In this document: positions 50,539 to 58,672 of the stretch, in pieces | Position numbering within the stretch: position 1 is the stretch's first letter | How the letters are laid out: the number at the start of each line of letters is the position of its first letter | Notes under the pieces: generated by a model | What the model was told of the DNA's origin: nothing | The model's input: only the letters and a program-made list of their open reading frames with translations | Databases searched by the model: none | Position numbers and translations under genes: made by a program | Origin: Aeromonas australiensis | GTDB lineage: Bacteria > Pseudomonadota > Gammaproteobacteria > Enterobacterales > Aeromonadaceae | Direction: 5' to 3' | Assembly: GCF_000819725.1 (NCBI RefSeq) | Contig: NZ_CDDH01000056.1 | Coordinates: 1 to 64,000 of the forward strand | Length of the DNA stretch: 64,000 bases

Positions 50539-51258
50539 ATGAGTACGGATATCAATTTCTTGTGTAAAGAGAGTCTGTTTGCGTTCATCCAAAACAAATA
50601 TGATAACTTAAAGAATGATATGGGGTGGGACCTGCTTTTCTGTAGGTATGAGAACATGCTATCCCCTCAGTATCCTGTCGCATTCTTTGGTATAAATCCA
50701 GGTGGTGGACCATGTGATACCAACGCAATTTCAGTGGAGTCTGAATGTGCATACTACAGTGAACCTTGGAAGGGCTGCGAGGAGGGTGAAGCACCGCTAC
50801 AACAGCAGATGAGAGCCTTATATACAATGATTGGCGATGAACTGGGTGTATCATACAAGCAGCTCATGGATGGCTCTCTGATGACAAACTATATTCCTGC
50901 CCGCTCACGAAATTGGCATTCATTAAAAGGAAAGGATGAATGGCTTGAACATGCACGTCAAATATGGGGTGAGCGTATAACACAGGTCCACTGTAAACTC
51001 TATATCGCGATTTCGAAAATCGTATTTGATGAACTGGATAGCCATTTAACCAAGCATGGTTTCCAGATGGTTGATAAAATCAATGAACAGATTGGCTGGG
51101 GGAGAGTCAGATACCAAATTCAGCGTTACGAAAGGGGGGATCAAGTTTCCTTGCTTGTACGCCTCCCTCATTTGTCAACATACAAAATATTTAGTCGTCC
51201 AGCATGTCAACCTGCAATGGATATAATTAAGCGTGAGATCTCTAAAGCTCTTATATGA
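50539..51258 (+). CDS. Uracil-DNA-glycosylase-fold-like protein
   Basis: A 239-residue protein. YPVAFFGINPGGGPCD resembles the GQDPYH/GxNPG strand-loop of the UDG superfamily, LMTNYIPARSRNW the following segment, and RLPHLSTYKIF could be the HPS-like active-site loop. The similarity is weak and the usual catalytic Asp/Asn cannot be assigned. It follows the sirtuin-cREC pair on the same strand after 270 bases and may be independent. A function in base removal or nucleotide sensing is a guess. Confidence 0.5.
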   Translation: MSTDINFLCKESLFAFIQNKYDNLKNDMGWDLLFCRYENMLSPQYPVAFFGINPGGGPCDTNAISVESECAYYSEPWKGCEEGEAPLQQQMRALYTMIGDELGVSYKQLMDGSLMTNYIPARSRNWHSLKGKDEWLEHARQIWGERITQVHCKLYIAISKIVFDELDSHLTKHGFQMVDKINEQIGWGRVRYQIQRYERGDQVSLLVRLPHLSTYKIFSRPACQPAMDIIKREISKALI

Positions 51259-51290
51259 CGACTTGCTTCATTAGAGAATCGAAGCCAAAA

Positions 51291-51315
51291 ATGACACCGG
51301 TCAAACCGGTGTCAT
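51291..51315. terminator. GACACCGG palindrome at a convergent junction
   Basis: An 11-bp perfect stem, ATGACACCGGT/ACCGGTGTCAT, with a CAA loop. The left part includes the last codons of the minus-strand gene that ends at 51301. The stem sequence matches the hairpin at 32749-32771. Confidence 0.75.
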
Positions 51316-52029
51316 ATCTATACTTCTTTTTTTCGTACATGGAAATTTTTTAGCTCGTGTCAAATTTTTATATTTATCTTTAGCTTTATTTCGAGAGGCA
51401 CTTTCTAACTTACTCTGTTTCATATCCATGCCTTCAGTGCAAAAGTAAAAAAGAACTCTCTCAGCACAATATAGGTCACATTTCTCTTTTTCTGAGAAAG
51501 GTACTTTTTCATTGCTTCTTTTCAGGGCATATAATAGCAGATCAAGTATCTCAGATAGACATCCTTTCTTACGAAAACGCTCCACTTTCTCATACTCTCT
51601 TTCATACTCATCCTTCTCTACGCTACATTCCTCAACCATAGGAATAGCATCAATAATCACACCAATAAACTCACCGACTTTCCGACCCGGTATAAAACCA
51701 TAGCAATCACTATACTGCTCATCGTCGCCTTTACTACGCTTAATCACAGGAGAACCACCAAGGAACCCACGCCTCATATTTTCCATATAAGCATACTGGA
51801 CCAGTCGTTGCTGCTCTTGGACCCAAAGCCTTGCATTTTTTACGTCAGCCTCGGTTAACTCTTTTATAAGGGAAAAATCAGAATTCACATCAACTGTACC
51901 TAGGTGAACATTTACAGCCCTATACCTACGAACACATTTACCTGAACTGAGCTCCAGCTCTTCCAGTACACTCACGGTTTTGCTAAATGATACTGTTCTA
52001 AGATTTGCATTCAACCTCATGTTAGCCAT
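51301..52029 (-). CDS. Hypothetical protein in the mob operon
   Basis: A 242-residue protein without recognised domain. It has a charged helix (EKDEYEREYEKVERFRKKG) and a basic C-terminal tail (NKAKDKYKNLTRAKKF). It starts 22 bases after the relaxase gene ends, on the same strand, so it is the third gene of the mobilization operon. It could be an accessory relaxosome protein. Its last codons lie inside a terminator palindrome. Confidence 0.6.
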   Translation of the reverse strand: MANMRLNANLRTVSFSKTVSVLEELELSSGKCVRRYRAVNVHLGTVDVNSDFSLIKELTEADVKNARLWVQEQQRLVQYAYMENMRRGFLGGSPVIKRSKGDDEQYSDCYGFIPGRKVGEFIGVIIDAIPMVEECSVEKDEYEREYEKVERFRKKGCLSEILDLLLYALKRSNEKVPFSEKEKCDLYCAERVLFYFCTEGMDMKQSKLESASRNKAKDKYKNLTRAKKFPCTKKRSIDMTPV

Positions 52030-52051
52030 GCCACACCTCTCATTATTATTG

Positions 52052-53410
52052 TTATTTTATGTTTTTTTCTTTGGTTTGTTCGTGTGATATGGGATCCCCA
52101 TACCAATCAGCAATCCATTCATTGTTAGTAAAAATTTCATTTTTTAGTTTGTCTCTGTCTAAGAAAAACATGTTTGGCTTATCAATAGTATCTTTTTCTG
52201 AGTTGATATCCTGGACATATCCATCAGGAATCAATGCGTTTGATCCTACATGAACGCTCTCCAGCCCTTTCCTAAAAATTGTAGCCAAAACGCCTTCCAA
52301 CAGTGCTCGTGCATTTGATATAAAACTATCCGATGGTTCTTCGATTGATAGCAAAACAAAATCCAATCTTAGAAGCCGGAAAAAGAATGACGATGTACCA
52401 TATGTTTTTTTATCCACAAATGACTGCACTGTTCTTTTAATCTTGGCATATTGTTTTTTAGTACAACGAATCAATGCAGTAAACGGTATCACTCTAAGAA
52501 CGCTTAATTCATTTAATTCATTTGAAACACCCAAGTTCAGACTGTAATCATCTCGTCTAGGTGAATATTCAATACCTTGCTCGATCAGATTAAACCAAGT
52601 AGCCCGTGACTTTTTAACTTTCGTCCCTGATATCCATCGCTGACCATCTATACTGTAACAGATCCCCTGTGGCTCACGATTATCAACTCTCCACGGCTTG
52701 ACCATTACATTATGCTCACGCAACCCAGTGACAAATTCCGTCATGTTGTTCGGCTGGTTTTTAAAAACCACGTCCATTGCATCCCTAATTATACAGGCGG
52801 GATCATGCATAGCATGAAAGCTCCCTCTACCACGGCCATTTTTAATATTGACTATGCTATACTCATGACCGAAATTTGCTTCAGGACTTTTACAGTTCGC
52901 CAATCCCAATTCAATTTCTATTTTTCGAGCAGCGTCAACTCCCCGAGCATAGTCGTTACTATCATCAACTAAGGTTCTGTCAAGTTTTACTCTACATGCC
53001 ACAACATGTACATGTAGAGAGCTTGTATCGCGGTGTATAACAGATGTCCATCGAGTATCGCTACCATATCCCAATTCACTCATTAGCAGCCTAGCTGCAA
53101 CTAGACATTGATATGGCGTTAATGATTCATCAGGGCTCAATGATAGTGAATAATGTGCACATAGTTGGTTTCCTGTGCCTACATACAATGATGCCTGCAT
53201 ATTCAACTCCATGAGTAGTGGCCCGATGTCATAATCAGAGACCTCACCTCTTTTATTCAATGTAATATTTGGTCTATTAATTACACCACCACCGAGATGA
53301 TAAACCTGTGATGGCATGGATTTTCGTTTCCTACCAATATGTATAGCTCGGTAAATATAAGACAGTCTGTACTGGAAGTTTTGGCCGAACCTGTGTTTTT
53401 CAAAATTCAT
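52052..53410 (-). CDS. mobA: Relaxase / mobilization nuclease
   Basis: A 452-residue relaxase of MobP/MobQ type. The HxHxx metal site is SSLHVHVVACRVKL near residues 151-164, followed by the YARGVDAARKIEIELGL helix common to MobP proteins. It should nick oriT and lead the transferred strand. A nucleophilic Tyr near the N-terminus is probably among YRLSYIY or QVYHLGG; I cannot say which. The start overlaps the MobC stop by four bases. No coupling protein is present, so a helper conjugation system is required. Confidence 0.85.
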   Translation of the reverse strand: MNFEKHRFGQNFQYRLSYIYRAIHIGRKRKSMPSQVYHLGGGVINRPNITLNKRGEVSDYDIGPLLMELNMQASLYVGTGNQLCAHYSLSLSPDESLTPYQCLVAARLLMSELGYGSDTRWTSVIHRDTSSLHVHVVACRVKLDRTLVDDSNDYARGVDAARKIEIELGLANCKSPEANFGHEYSIVNIKNGRGRGSFHAMHDPACIIRDAMDVVFKNQPNNMTEFVTGLREHNVMVKPWRVDNREPQGICYSIDGQRWISGTKVKKSRATWFNLIEQGIEYSPRRDDYSLNLGVSNELNELSVLRVIPFTALIRCTKKQYAKIKRTVQSFVDKKTYGTSSFFFRLLRLDFVLLSIEEPSDSFISNARALLEGVLATIFRKGLESVHVGSNALIPDGYVQDINSEKDTIDKPNMFFLDRDKLKNEIFTNNEWIADWYGDPISHEQTKEKNIK

Positions 53411-53823
53411 TTCAACTTCACTCCAATCAGAGCTTTTTCAATTCCTATAAACAGAGAATTTATAGATGAGAAAGCCTGCATCACTGGAGAGTTATCACTA
53501 CTGTCAGTAATAAATTTATAAACGTCACTACCGACTTCAGCTTGTCTAATCAACAAAATGATTTGATTTAAATTCGATGATATATTGTATACCCCCTCGA
53601 GCAATCTCACACGATCATCATATGAAAAATCTGGTGAGATATTACTGTCTGGTTCCCTGAGAGCCAAAAACCGAATCAGGCTAGACTTTTTGGGAATGCC
53701 ATAGGTTTTACTATGCTTAGTTAAAACACGTTGCTCAGCTTCATTAAATGAGATTCGGAGTATTAAGCTGCGTTTTTCGCCAGCTGATTTTTGGGGTCTA
53801 CCTGAGCGTGGTTTTATGTTCAT
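53407..53823 (-). CDS. mobC: MobC-like relaxosome protein
   Basis: A 138-residue DNA-binding accessory protein. It opens with a basic tail (MNIKPRSGRPQKSAGEKR), then a ribbon-helix-helix-like SLILRISFNEAEQRVL and the helical NISSNLNQIILLIRQAEVG typical of MobC. It should bind oriT and open the nick region for the relaxase that follows. AAAGGTG precedes the ATG at 53823; an upstream extension is unlikely. The candidate oriT lies directly upstream. Confidence 0.82.
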   Translation of the reverse strand: MNIKPRSGRPQKSAGEKRSLILRISFNEAEQRVLTKHSKTYGIPKKSSLIRFLALREPDSNISPDFSYDDRVRLLEGVYNISSNLNQIILLIRQAEVGSDVYKFITDSSDNSPVMQAFSSINSLFIGIEKALIGVKLK

Positions 53824-54256
53824 TGCGTGCACCTTTATAATAATTATTAGTAGTGTTATGCGTTTTATTTTCAAACCAACCTCTTTAATAGACATTAAAA
53901 CATAGCTGGTTTAGCGTTTTTTCAAAAAATATACAATAAATTTATACGAAGTCACATTCAGAATGTGAGCTAAATTATTCGGTGATATTTAATGCTCACT
54001 CTAATTATAGTATTGCAAACACTAAATATAATATCAACAATTTTTTGAGCTAAATTATTAATTTAACGACTAACGTTATCTATGGCATTGGCGAAAGTTA
54101 ATATTTAAAATATGAAACTAACTAGACTTACATGGTGAATTTAATTTTCTTCCGTGAAGTTAAAACTATGACATTGGCTGATTAAAGTCATATAAAAAGG
54201 CATGCTCTCATCCTATGACAGACATACCTTTTCTAGATATAGCCGAACCAATGATG
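53824..54256. other. Candidate oriT / mob operator region
   Basis: A 430-base AT-rich non-coding stretch upstream of mobC. GTGAGC-TAAAT (53965-53975) is inverted as ATTTA-AT-GCTCAC (53987-53999). GAGCTAAATTATT is repeated directly near 53967 and 54046. Inverted repeats and short direct repeats next to mobC are usual for oriT; the nick site is not identifiable by eye. Confidence 0.55.
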
Positions 54257-54556
54257 TCATATAAGCTCAAGGCTATGAGATAAAAGCTTCCCAAATGATT
54301 GATCATCAACATAACCCGCATGATCATTTCTACGCATATTTTTTATCTGACTCAGCACAGTAAAAAAGCACTCCTCACATAGATGCACCTCATATGCCGT
54401 ACCATCATGTTTCGAACCATAACCCCATTTTGCAGTCAGGGCTCCAAACTGAGGATTATACAAATTTGGGTTCATATGTGGGGTTGTGCTTTTATGGCAT
54501 ACGTCACACTGAATATCAGCTATAATCTCAACCTCTTTTGTGGTCATTATTTTCAT
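54257..54556 (-). CDS. Hypothetical zinc-ribbon protein
   Basis: A 99-residue protein with two cysteine pairs, IQCDVCHKS and LCEECFFTV, separated by about 40 residues that contain FGALTAKWGYGSKHDGTAYE. This is a small zinc-binding family seen in gammaproteobacteria without known function. The ATG at 54556 is preferred because a weak GAG lies upstream; an earlier ATG at 54574 is possible. It stands between hns and the mob region. Confidence 0.65.
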   Translation of the reverse strand: MKIMTTKEVEIIADIQCDVCHKSTTPHMNPNLYNPQFGALTAKWGYGSKHDGTAYEVHLCEECFFTVLSQIKNMRRNDHAGYVDDQSFGKLLSHSLELI

Positions 54557-54653
54557 CGAAAACTCGCTATACATGTAGAGTAATGGACAGATAGCATGAA
54601 AAAAAATGTCTCATGCCACCCTAAACAAAATTTATTATAGTCGAATGAATAAA

Positions 54654-54675
54654 AAAGCAGCCTTACGGCTGCTTT
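54654..54675 (-). terminator. hns terminator
   Basis: AAAGCAGCC and GGCTGCTTT pair around TTAC, followed on the minus strand by a T-run. It lies 22 bases past the H-NS stop. Confidence 0.85.
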
Positions 54676-54696
54676 CAATACCACTATAATTGTGGA

Positions 54697-55104
54697 TTAG
54701 ATCAGATAATCCTCTAAGGACTTTCCGCTAGCAACGCCCTCAGCGATGGCTTTCGGCATACGGCCCTGGCCAGTCCAGGTTTTTTCCTGGCCATCTTCGT
54801 GATACTTGTACTTTGCGGGACGCGGCGCACGCTTGGCCTTTTCCTTTCCTTCAGCTTTCGACGGAGCTGCACTGCCAACCAGTTCGCTGGGGTCAATCCC
54901 TGCGTTTTTCAACATCTCGCTGAACTCTGCCAGCTTACGCAGACGTTCGGCGTTTTCTTCCTGATATCGAAGCTCAGCAGCTTCACGCTCTGCAAACACC
55001 TCATCAATTTTTGTCTTAATCTCGATCAGTTGTTCGAATGGTAGTTCACGCAGAGCGGCCCGGAGACTACGAATGTTCAACAGTGTTTTGATAAAATCGT
55101 TCAT
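54697..55104 (-). CDS. hns: H-NS family nucleoid-associated protein
   Basis: A 135-residue H-NS paralogue. The N-terminal oligomerisation helices (LNIRSLRAALRELPFEQLIE) are followed by a linker rich in Lys and Ala and by the C-terminal DNA-binding domain with TWTGQGRMPKAI, close to the consensus TWTGQGRxPxxI. Island-borne H-NS proteins silence AT-rich cargo and can lower the cost of acquisition. The A/T-tract region at 28430-28690 and the AT-rich gene blocks are natural targets. It is monocistronic with its own terminator. Confidence 0.93.
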   Translation of the reverse strand: MNDFIKTLLNIRSLRAALRELPFEQLIEIKTKIDEVFAEREAAELRYQEENAERLRKLAEFSEMLKNAGIDPSELVGSAAPSKAEGKEKAKRAPRPAKYKYHEDGQEKTWTGQGRMPKAIAEGVASGKSLEDYLI

Positions 55105-55322
55105 GGATATCACGCCTAAAAAGTTATTTGTTTATCGCCTAGCATTATCACCTAGCTGAAGTTTGGTGCCAATATTTATCATCAAAATAATTGATTTTTA
55201 TATAGCCACATAGTGAGGTTATGCGTAACCGCTCAACATCGATCTAACTTGAGTTAAGACCCCACAGGTTCCATTAGTTACTGCTAGACTGGTTTATTCA
55301 TACTGACAGCAGAGATCTTGTG

Positions 55323-55700
55323 ATGACTCAACTCATTCTACTAATCGTTGCCCTCAGTACTCATGGGAGATCCCATGAGATTGCATATGAGGTTTGTGAT
55401 GAATTTATTGATGATGCAGTTCGGTATTCAGAAATGGACACTATGTATCTAACAACACTGCGCTCACAGGTTATGGCTGCAAAAGATCTAGCTTTTTTTG
55501 AAAGGTTGTTTTCGACGACATCAGACAAATTGCTCCGTGCCTATTCTGCCCATAGCATCGAACAGGCTCGTGAAATGGCTTTTCGCGATACACGGCAGTG
55601 GGAGCTGTTGTTACTGGATATCGGTATTAAAATGCATGGACGACCCGCTAGCGAGTTATGGAGCTCGTATTATCTGGCTTGCCGAGAGACACTGTTGTAA
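55323..55700 (+). CDS. Hypothetical helical protein
   Basis: A 125-residue, mainly helical protein that I do not recognise (YEVCDEFIDDAVRYSEMDTM, HSIEQAREMAFRDTRQWELL). The N-terminal hydrophobic stretch LILLIVALSTHG is too short and lacks a cleavage site for a clear signal peptide. A GTG three bases before the ATG could also start it. It stands alone near the right end of the element. Confidence 0.55.
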   Translation: MTQLILLIVALSTHGRSHEIAYEVCDEFIDDAVRYSEMDTMYLTTLRSQVMAAKDLAFFERLFSTTSDKLLRAYSAHSIEQAREMAFRDTRQWELLLLDIGIKMHGRPASELWSSYYLACRETLL

Positions 55701-55996
55701 TACCATCACTATCTAAGATGCCCCCTCGCTCGGGGCGGTTGTAGCTCTACAATCGCAGACCCACACCATCAAGCAACGAATTATCGGTTTTATGCATAGC
55801 CCACAACTACTGGTACAGCTGCTGGCGGCATAGCCGCAGCAAACACAAAAAAGCTCCATTGGAGCCCGTGCATAGACACCTCAGCCCACACAGGTGATAC
55901 TGATCATATTTATATTGCTCGGAACTTAGCCACTTACGTTCAGCGCAAAATGACTTTGTCAGGACCCAGTCCATCGAGTGTTCTTTTGAGGTAGCC

Positions 55997-56272
55997 ATGG
56001 CACGAACCCTTGACGAAATATTGACCATAGAAATACCCGACGTTGTCACTCAGGCCAGGGAAAAAGCAGATCTAATGCGACTTGAGATTCATCTCACCCA
56101 ACTGCGTGAAATGCTGGCCCAGGCTGGCACCGACCCCATGATTTGCGATCAAGATCCATCAATACAGGACATTACACTGATGGAGCTTAAACGCTGGGTC
56201 GAGGCTGCTGGGGGAAAACTACAGCTCAATGTTGAAATGCCAAACGGATCTCAGATCTCGTTTACCGTTTAA
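55997..56272 (+). CDS. Xre-antitoxin-like protein with a replaced helix-turn-helix
   Basis: A 91-residue protein. Both ends match a common HigA/Xre antitoxin layout: MARTLDEIL and LRLEI/LTQLREML at the start, LMELKRWVEAAGGKLQLNVE at the end. The central helix-turn-helix that should sit between them is replaced by a shorter stretch (AQAGTDPMICDQDPSIQDIT). DNA binding is therefore doubtful. GAGGTAGCC precedes the ATG. No toxin gene adjoins it. Confidence 0.6.
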   Translation: MARTLDEILTIEIPDVVTQAREKADLMRLEIHLTQLREMLAQAGTDPMICDQDPSIQDITLMELKRWVEAAGGKLQLNVEMPNGSQISFTV

Positions 56273-56960
56273 CGAGAAATCCATCTCTGCACACCGTAGC
56301 AATTATCGGCGGACAACAAGCAGGACTGCGCCATGATGCTCGATAGCCCAAACAGCTACAGGTATCGTGAAATAGAACTCTGACCCTGGCCAACTTTATT
56401 CGACTACGTTGGCGGGTGCCGAAAACCTATATGTAGTGGTCTAATCATCCCGGACACCATTTTAGGTGGTACAGTCGCCACCATGACCTGAGGTGTTCAA
56501 TGACAAGATTACGTCGCTCATTTACTGCCGGATGTCAGCACTTTCCAGCAAATTCGCATTATCGGTATCGTGAAATGGAAACCAGCCCATCCAGTGATGG
56601 CGATTGTCAGCTGACAACGGGCTGATCTGCACCAGAGAACCCGCTGGCCGGAACTGCTACAGGTATCGTGAAATGGAAACTCGCCCATCCAGTGACGACG
56701 ATTGTTAGCTGACAACGGTCTCGGTGGCAGCTGGCGATCCAATTATCGATATCATGAATGGCAAAAAGGGCAATAGATAAGTCTCGATGAGGTCAGATTG
56801 GAGTAAGCAATCGAGGACTAAAAATCATTTTTAGCTGTGTAGTGGCTCCCTACCAAATAATCTGAACAACAAGCACCCAATCAGGCTAAAAAAGAATCTT
56901 TCCGACAGCAAAACTACTCAGCTGTTTCTTTTTATTAGTATTTTTATATAATGCGCGCAC
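56273..56960. repeat. Non-coding right-end region with a 57-bp repeat family
   Basis: Two well-kept copies (56564-56620 and 56662-56718) read GGTATCGTGAAATGGAAAC, then CCCATCCAGTGA, and end in the palindrome TTGTCAGCTGACAA (one mismatch in the second copy) plus CGG. A decayed copy starts at 56356, and the end piece ACTGACAACGG also occurs near 46186. No gene is supported here. Confidence 0.75.
56947..56952 (+). promoter_or_regulatory. Promoter of the element-borne tRNA-Arg
   Basis: TATAAT stands eight bases before the tRNA, followed by a GC-rich GCGCGC discriminator, which is usual for stable-RNA promoters under stringent control. The -35 region is T-rich and weak. The host tRNA half at 12628 has the same kind of TATAAT-GC arrangement. 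Confidence 0.75.
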
Positions 56961-57037
56961 GTCCCAGTGGCACAGCTGGATAGCGCGCGCCCCTCCTAAG
57001 GGCGAGGTCGCAGGTTCGAATCCTGCCTGGGACGCCA
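56961..57037 (+). tRNA. tRNA-Arg(CCU), complete, element-encoded
   Basis: A 77-base cloverleaf with encoded CCA. Acceptor GTCCCAG pairs with CTGGGAC, the anticodon stem CGCCC/GGGCG encloses CTCCTAA (anticodon CCU, reads AGG), and the T-arm is GCAGG-TTCGAAT-CCTGC. Outside the anticodon loop it differs strongly from the host gene that was split. It is inside the right boundary, so it travels with the element and would restore AGG decoding after integration. It also contains CCCCTCCTAAGGG, 13 of the 15 bases of the attachment core. Confidence 0.95.
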
Positions 57038-57185
57038 TCTCGTAACCTCATTTCACCACCCAATAATGCATTTTCGCATGCGTTGCAAGCATTATTTTGC
57101 GCTATTTTAGCGCTATTCAAATCCAAAAATGCACTTAACCGATTGTTTTTTAACGATATTTTTTATTTAAAAGCTCTTATAACCA

Positions 57186-57200
57186 TCCCCTCCTAAGGGA
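57186..57200 (+). other. attR core
   Basis: Second copy of TCCCCTCCTAAGGGA, identical to 12656-12670. Element DNA lies to its left and the host tRNA 3' half to its right. Confidence 0.9.
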
Positions 57201-57234
57201 CAGGCCACTGGTTCGACTCCAGTCGGGAGCGCCA
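57187..57234 (+). pseudogene. 3' half of host tRNA-Arg(CCU)
   Basis: From the anticodon loop it continues GGGAC, the variable loop, the T-arm ACTGG-TTCGACT-CCAGT, acceptor CGGGAGC, discriminator G and CCA. The 5' half needed to pair is 44.5 kb away at 12628. No tRNA promoter lies directly upstream of this half. Confidence 0.93.
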
Positions 57235-57241
57235 TATAAAA

Positions 57242-57285
57242 CAAGGGGTTGGCATCATCACGATGCCAACCCCTTGGTCGTTTTT
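57242..57285 (+). terminator. Terminator of the host tRNA-Arg transcript
   Basis: A perfect 15-bp stem, CAAGGGGTTGGCATC/GATGCCAACCCCTTG, with loop ATCAC is followed by GTCGTTTTT. It is the original terminator of the tRNA gene, now cut off from its promoter. Confidence 0.88.
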
Positions 57286-57443
57286 GGCCTGGGGTACCAC
57301 ACGGGGTACCACAGCGCGCATTCCATAGCTAGAAACTAGAGAGGCAAATAAGTCTCATTTGAATTAATTTCAGATATATATAATCTCCATGAACCTACCC
57401 AAGGGACTGCTCTGTGCAGTCCCTTTTTCATTGGAGATTTCTC

Positions 57444-57785
57444 ATGGCTCACCTGATCGACACCATGGCCTACACCGGCCAAACCCCTTGGCATGGCCTT
57501 GGCAATGTCTTGCCCCCGCAACAATCTCTCGATATCTGGCTGCAGGCAGCCGGGATGGATTGGACCATCGAGCAGAGCGACGTGATGTTTAACGTCGCCT
57601 CCGATGCACTGCATATCCGTCCCTACAGCGATAGCAAGGTGCTGTATCGCTCCGATACCCTCACCCCTCTGTCGGTGGTCTAAAGCCGCTACAACGTGGT
57701 ACAGCCTCACGAGGTGCTGCACTTCTATCAAGACCTGGTAGAAGCCGGTGGCTTTGAGCTAGAGACCGCGGGCTCGCTCGGGTAG
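57444..57785 (+). pseudogene. DUF932 (phage/plasmid-like) protein, broken
   Basis: The frame starts MAHLIDTMAYTGQTPWHGLG with GGAGATTTCTC ahead, typical of DUF932 proteins of about 270 or more residues found beside RadC genes on islands. A TAA at 57681 interrupts it after LTPLSVV, and the same frame continues with SRYNVVQPHEVLHFYQDLVE to a second stop at 57783. The C-terminal two thirds are gone. It is a remnant. Confidence 0.85.
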
Positions 57786-57818
57786 AGAGTGACCCCATTC
57801 AGCAACAGGAGCATAAGG

Positions 57819-58076
57819 ATGATTAACACCGTGATCGCCATCGAGCTGGAGGCTTATCTTGAGCACAACGGTCAGATTGAAGCAGTGCATGACCAAGGCC
57901 AGCCGGTGGCTGGTAACGCCCTCTACCTACGCTATGAAAACGAACGGGGTGACAGACTGGCGCAATGGCTGTGCGATCACCCGGATCACCGCTGGCTAAC
58001 CCAGTTCGGCACCCTACTAGCCACCAGTTACCACATTCCGCTGCACGACTACACCCCGCACACCCTGGCGGCCTGA
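57819..58076 (+). CDS. Hypothetical small island protein
   Basis: An 85-residue protein (VIAIELEAYLEHNGQIEAVH at the start, PLHDYTPHTLAA at the end). AGGAGCATAAGG precedes the ATG. Similar small genes lie between DUF932 and radC-like genes in CP4-type islands; I cannot assign a function. It is on the same strand as both neighbours and probably part of their former operon. Confidence 0.6.
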   Translation: MINTVIAIELEAYLEHNGQIEAVHDQGQPVAGNALYLRYENERGDRLAQWLCDHPDHRWLTQFGTLLATSYHIPLHDYTPHTLAA

Positions 58077-58186
58077 ACACAGCCAACCAAGCCTGCGGTC
58101 TCCCCCATTCAGTAACCCATTAACCAACTACTTCGCCTACCCTGCCGCACCCCACGTGGTGGGGCGATGGCGTATGGAGCACCATC

Positions 58187-58672
58187 ATGTTGCATCACAA
58201 ACTGATCGCCGGGGAGCAACCCGGCACCTACCGGGTGACTGACCTTGTCACCGACGATGACCTGCTCACCATCGCCCAAGCTGTTGCCCGGCAGAAACTG
58301 GCCAAGGGAGAAGCTATTACCGATAAACACTTGGCACAGACCCTGTTGCAGAGCAGAGAGCATGAAATATTTGCCATGCTGTTCTTGGACAACCAGCATC
58401 GGATCCTGGCATATGAGGAGCTGTTTCGCGGCACTCTGAGCAGTGCCTCCGTTTACCCAAGGGAAGCCGTCAAACGGGCGCTTGCGCTCAATGCTGCGGC
58501 TCTGATGCTGGTGCATAACCACCCCTCCGGCCACCCGGAACCCAGCCGGGCAGATATCGAGATCACCCAGCGATTGCAAAGCGCATTGGCACTGGTCGAT
58601 ATCCGCACTCTGGATCATTTAGTGGTTGCAACAGAGGGAATTGTGTCGCTAGCAGAACGGGGGCTACTATGA
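58187..58672 (+). CDS. RadC/YeeS-like JAB-domain protein
   Basis: A 161-residue RadC-family protein of the short, island type. The JAMM site is complete: a Glu in the [15 protein letters not shown] strand, the motif [20 protein letters not shown] with HxH and SxxD, and a C-terminal [19 protein letters not shown]. Such proteins accompany DUF932 and antirestriction genes in CP4-like prophages. Function in DNA repair is disputed. It is the last of the three remnant genes after attR. Confidence 0.88.
   Translation: MLHHKLIAGEQPGTYRVTDLVTDDDLLTIAQAVARQKLAKGEAITDKHLAQTLLQSREHEIFAMLFLDNQHRILAYEELFRGTLSSASVYPREAVKRALALNAAALMLVHNHPSGHPEPSRADIEITQRLQSALALVDIRTLDHLVVATEGIVSLAERGLL

Larger units (their letters stand above)
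12656..57200. mobile_element. 44.5-kb integrative mobilizable element in tRNA-Arg(CCU)
   Basis: Bounded by identical 15-base cores that divide one host tRNA gene. It carries a tyrosine integrase at the left end, MobC and relaxase with a candidate oriT, an H-NS paralogue, a UL9-like ATPase and a replacement tRNA-Arg(CCU) at the right end. No type IV coupling protein or mating-pore gene is present, so transfer would need a helper. Many cargo genes are AT-rich relative to the flanks, while deoC, umuDC and sirtuin are closer to host composition, which suggests assembly in several steps. Candidate defence modules occupy most of it. Confidence 0.88.

Noticed and set aside
57187-57234. An independent tRNA gene at the right junction
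   Set aside because: It lacks acceptor 5' strand and D-arm; it pairs with the half at 12628 and is only a fragment.
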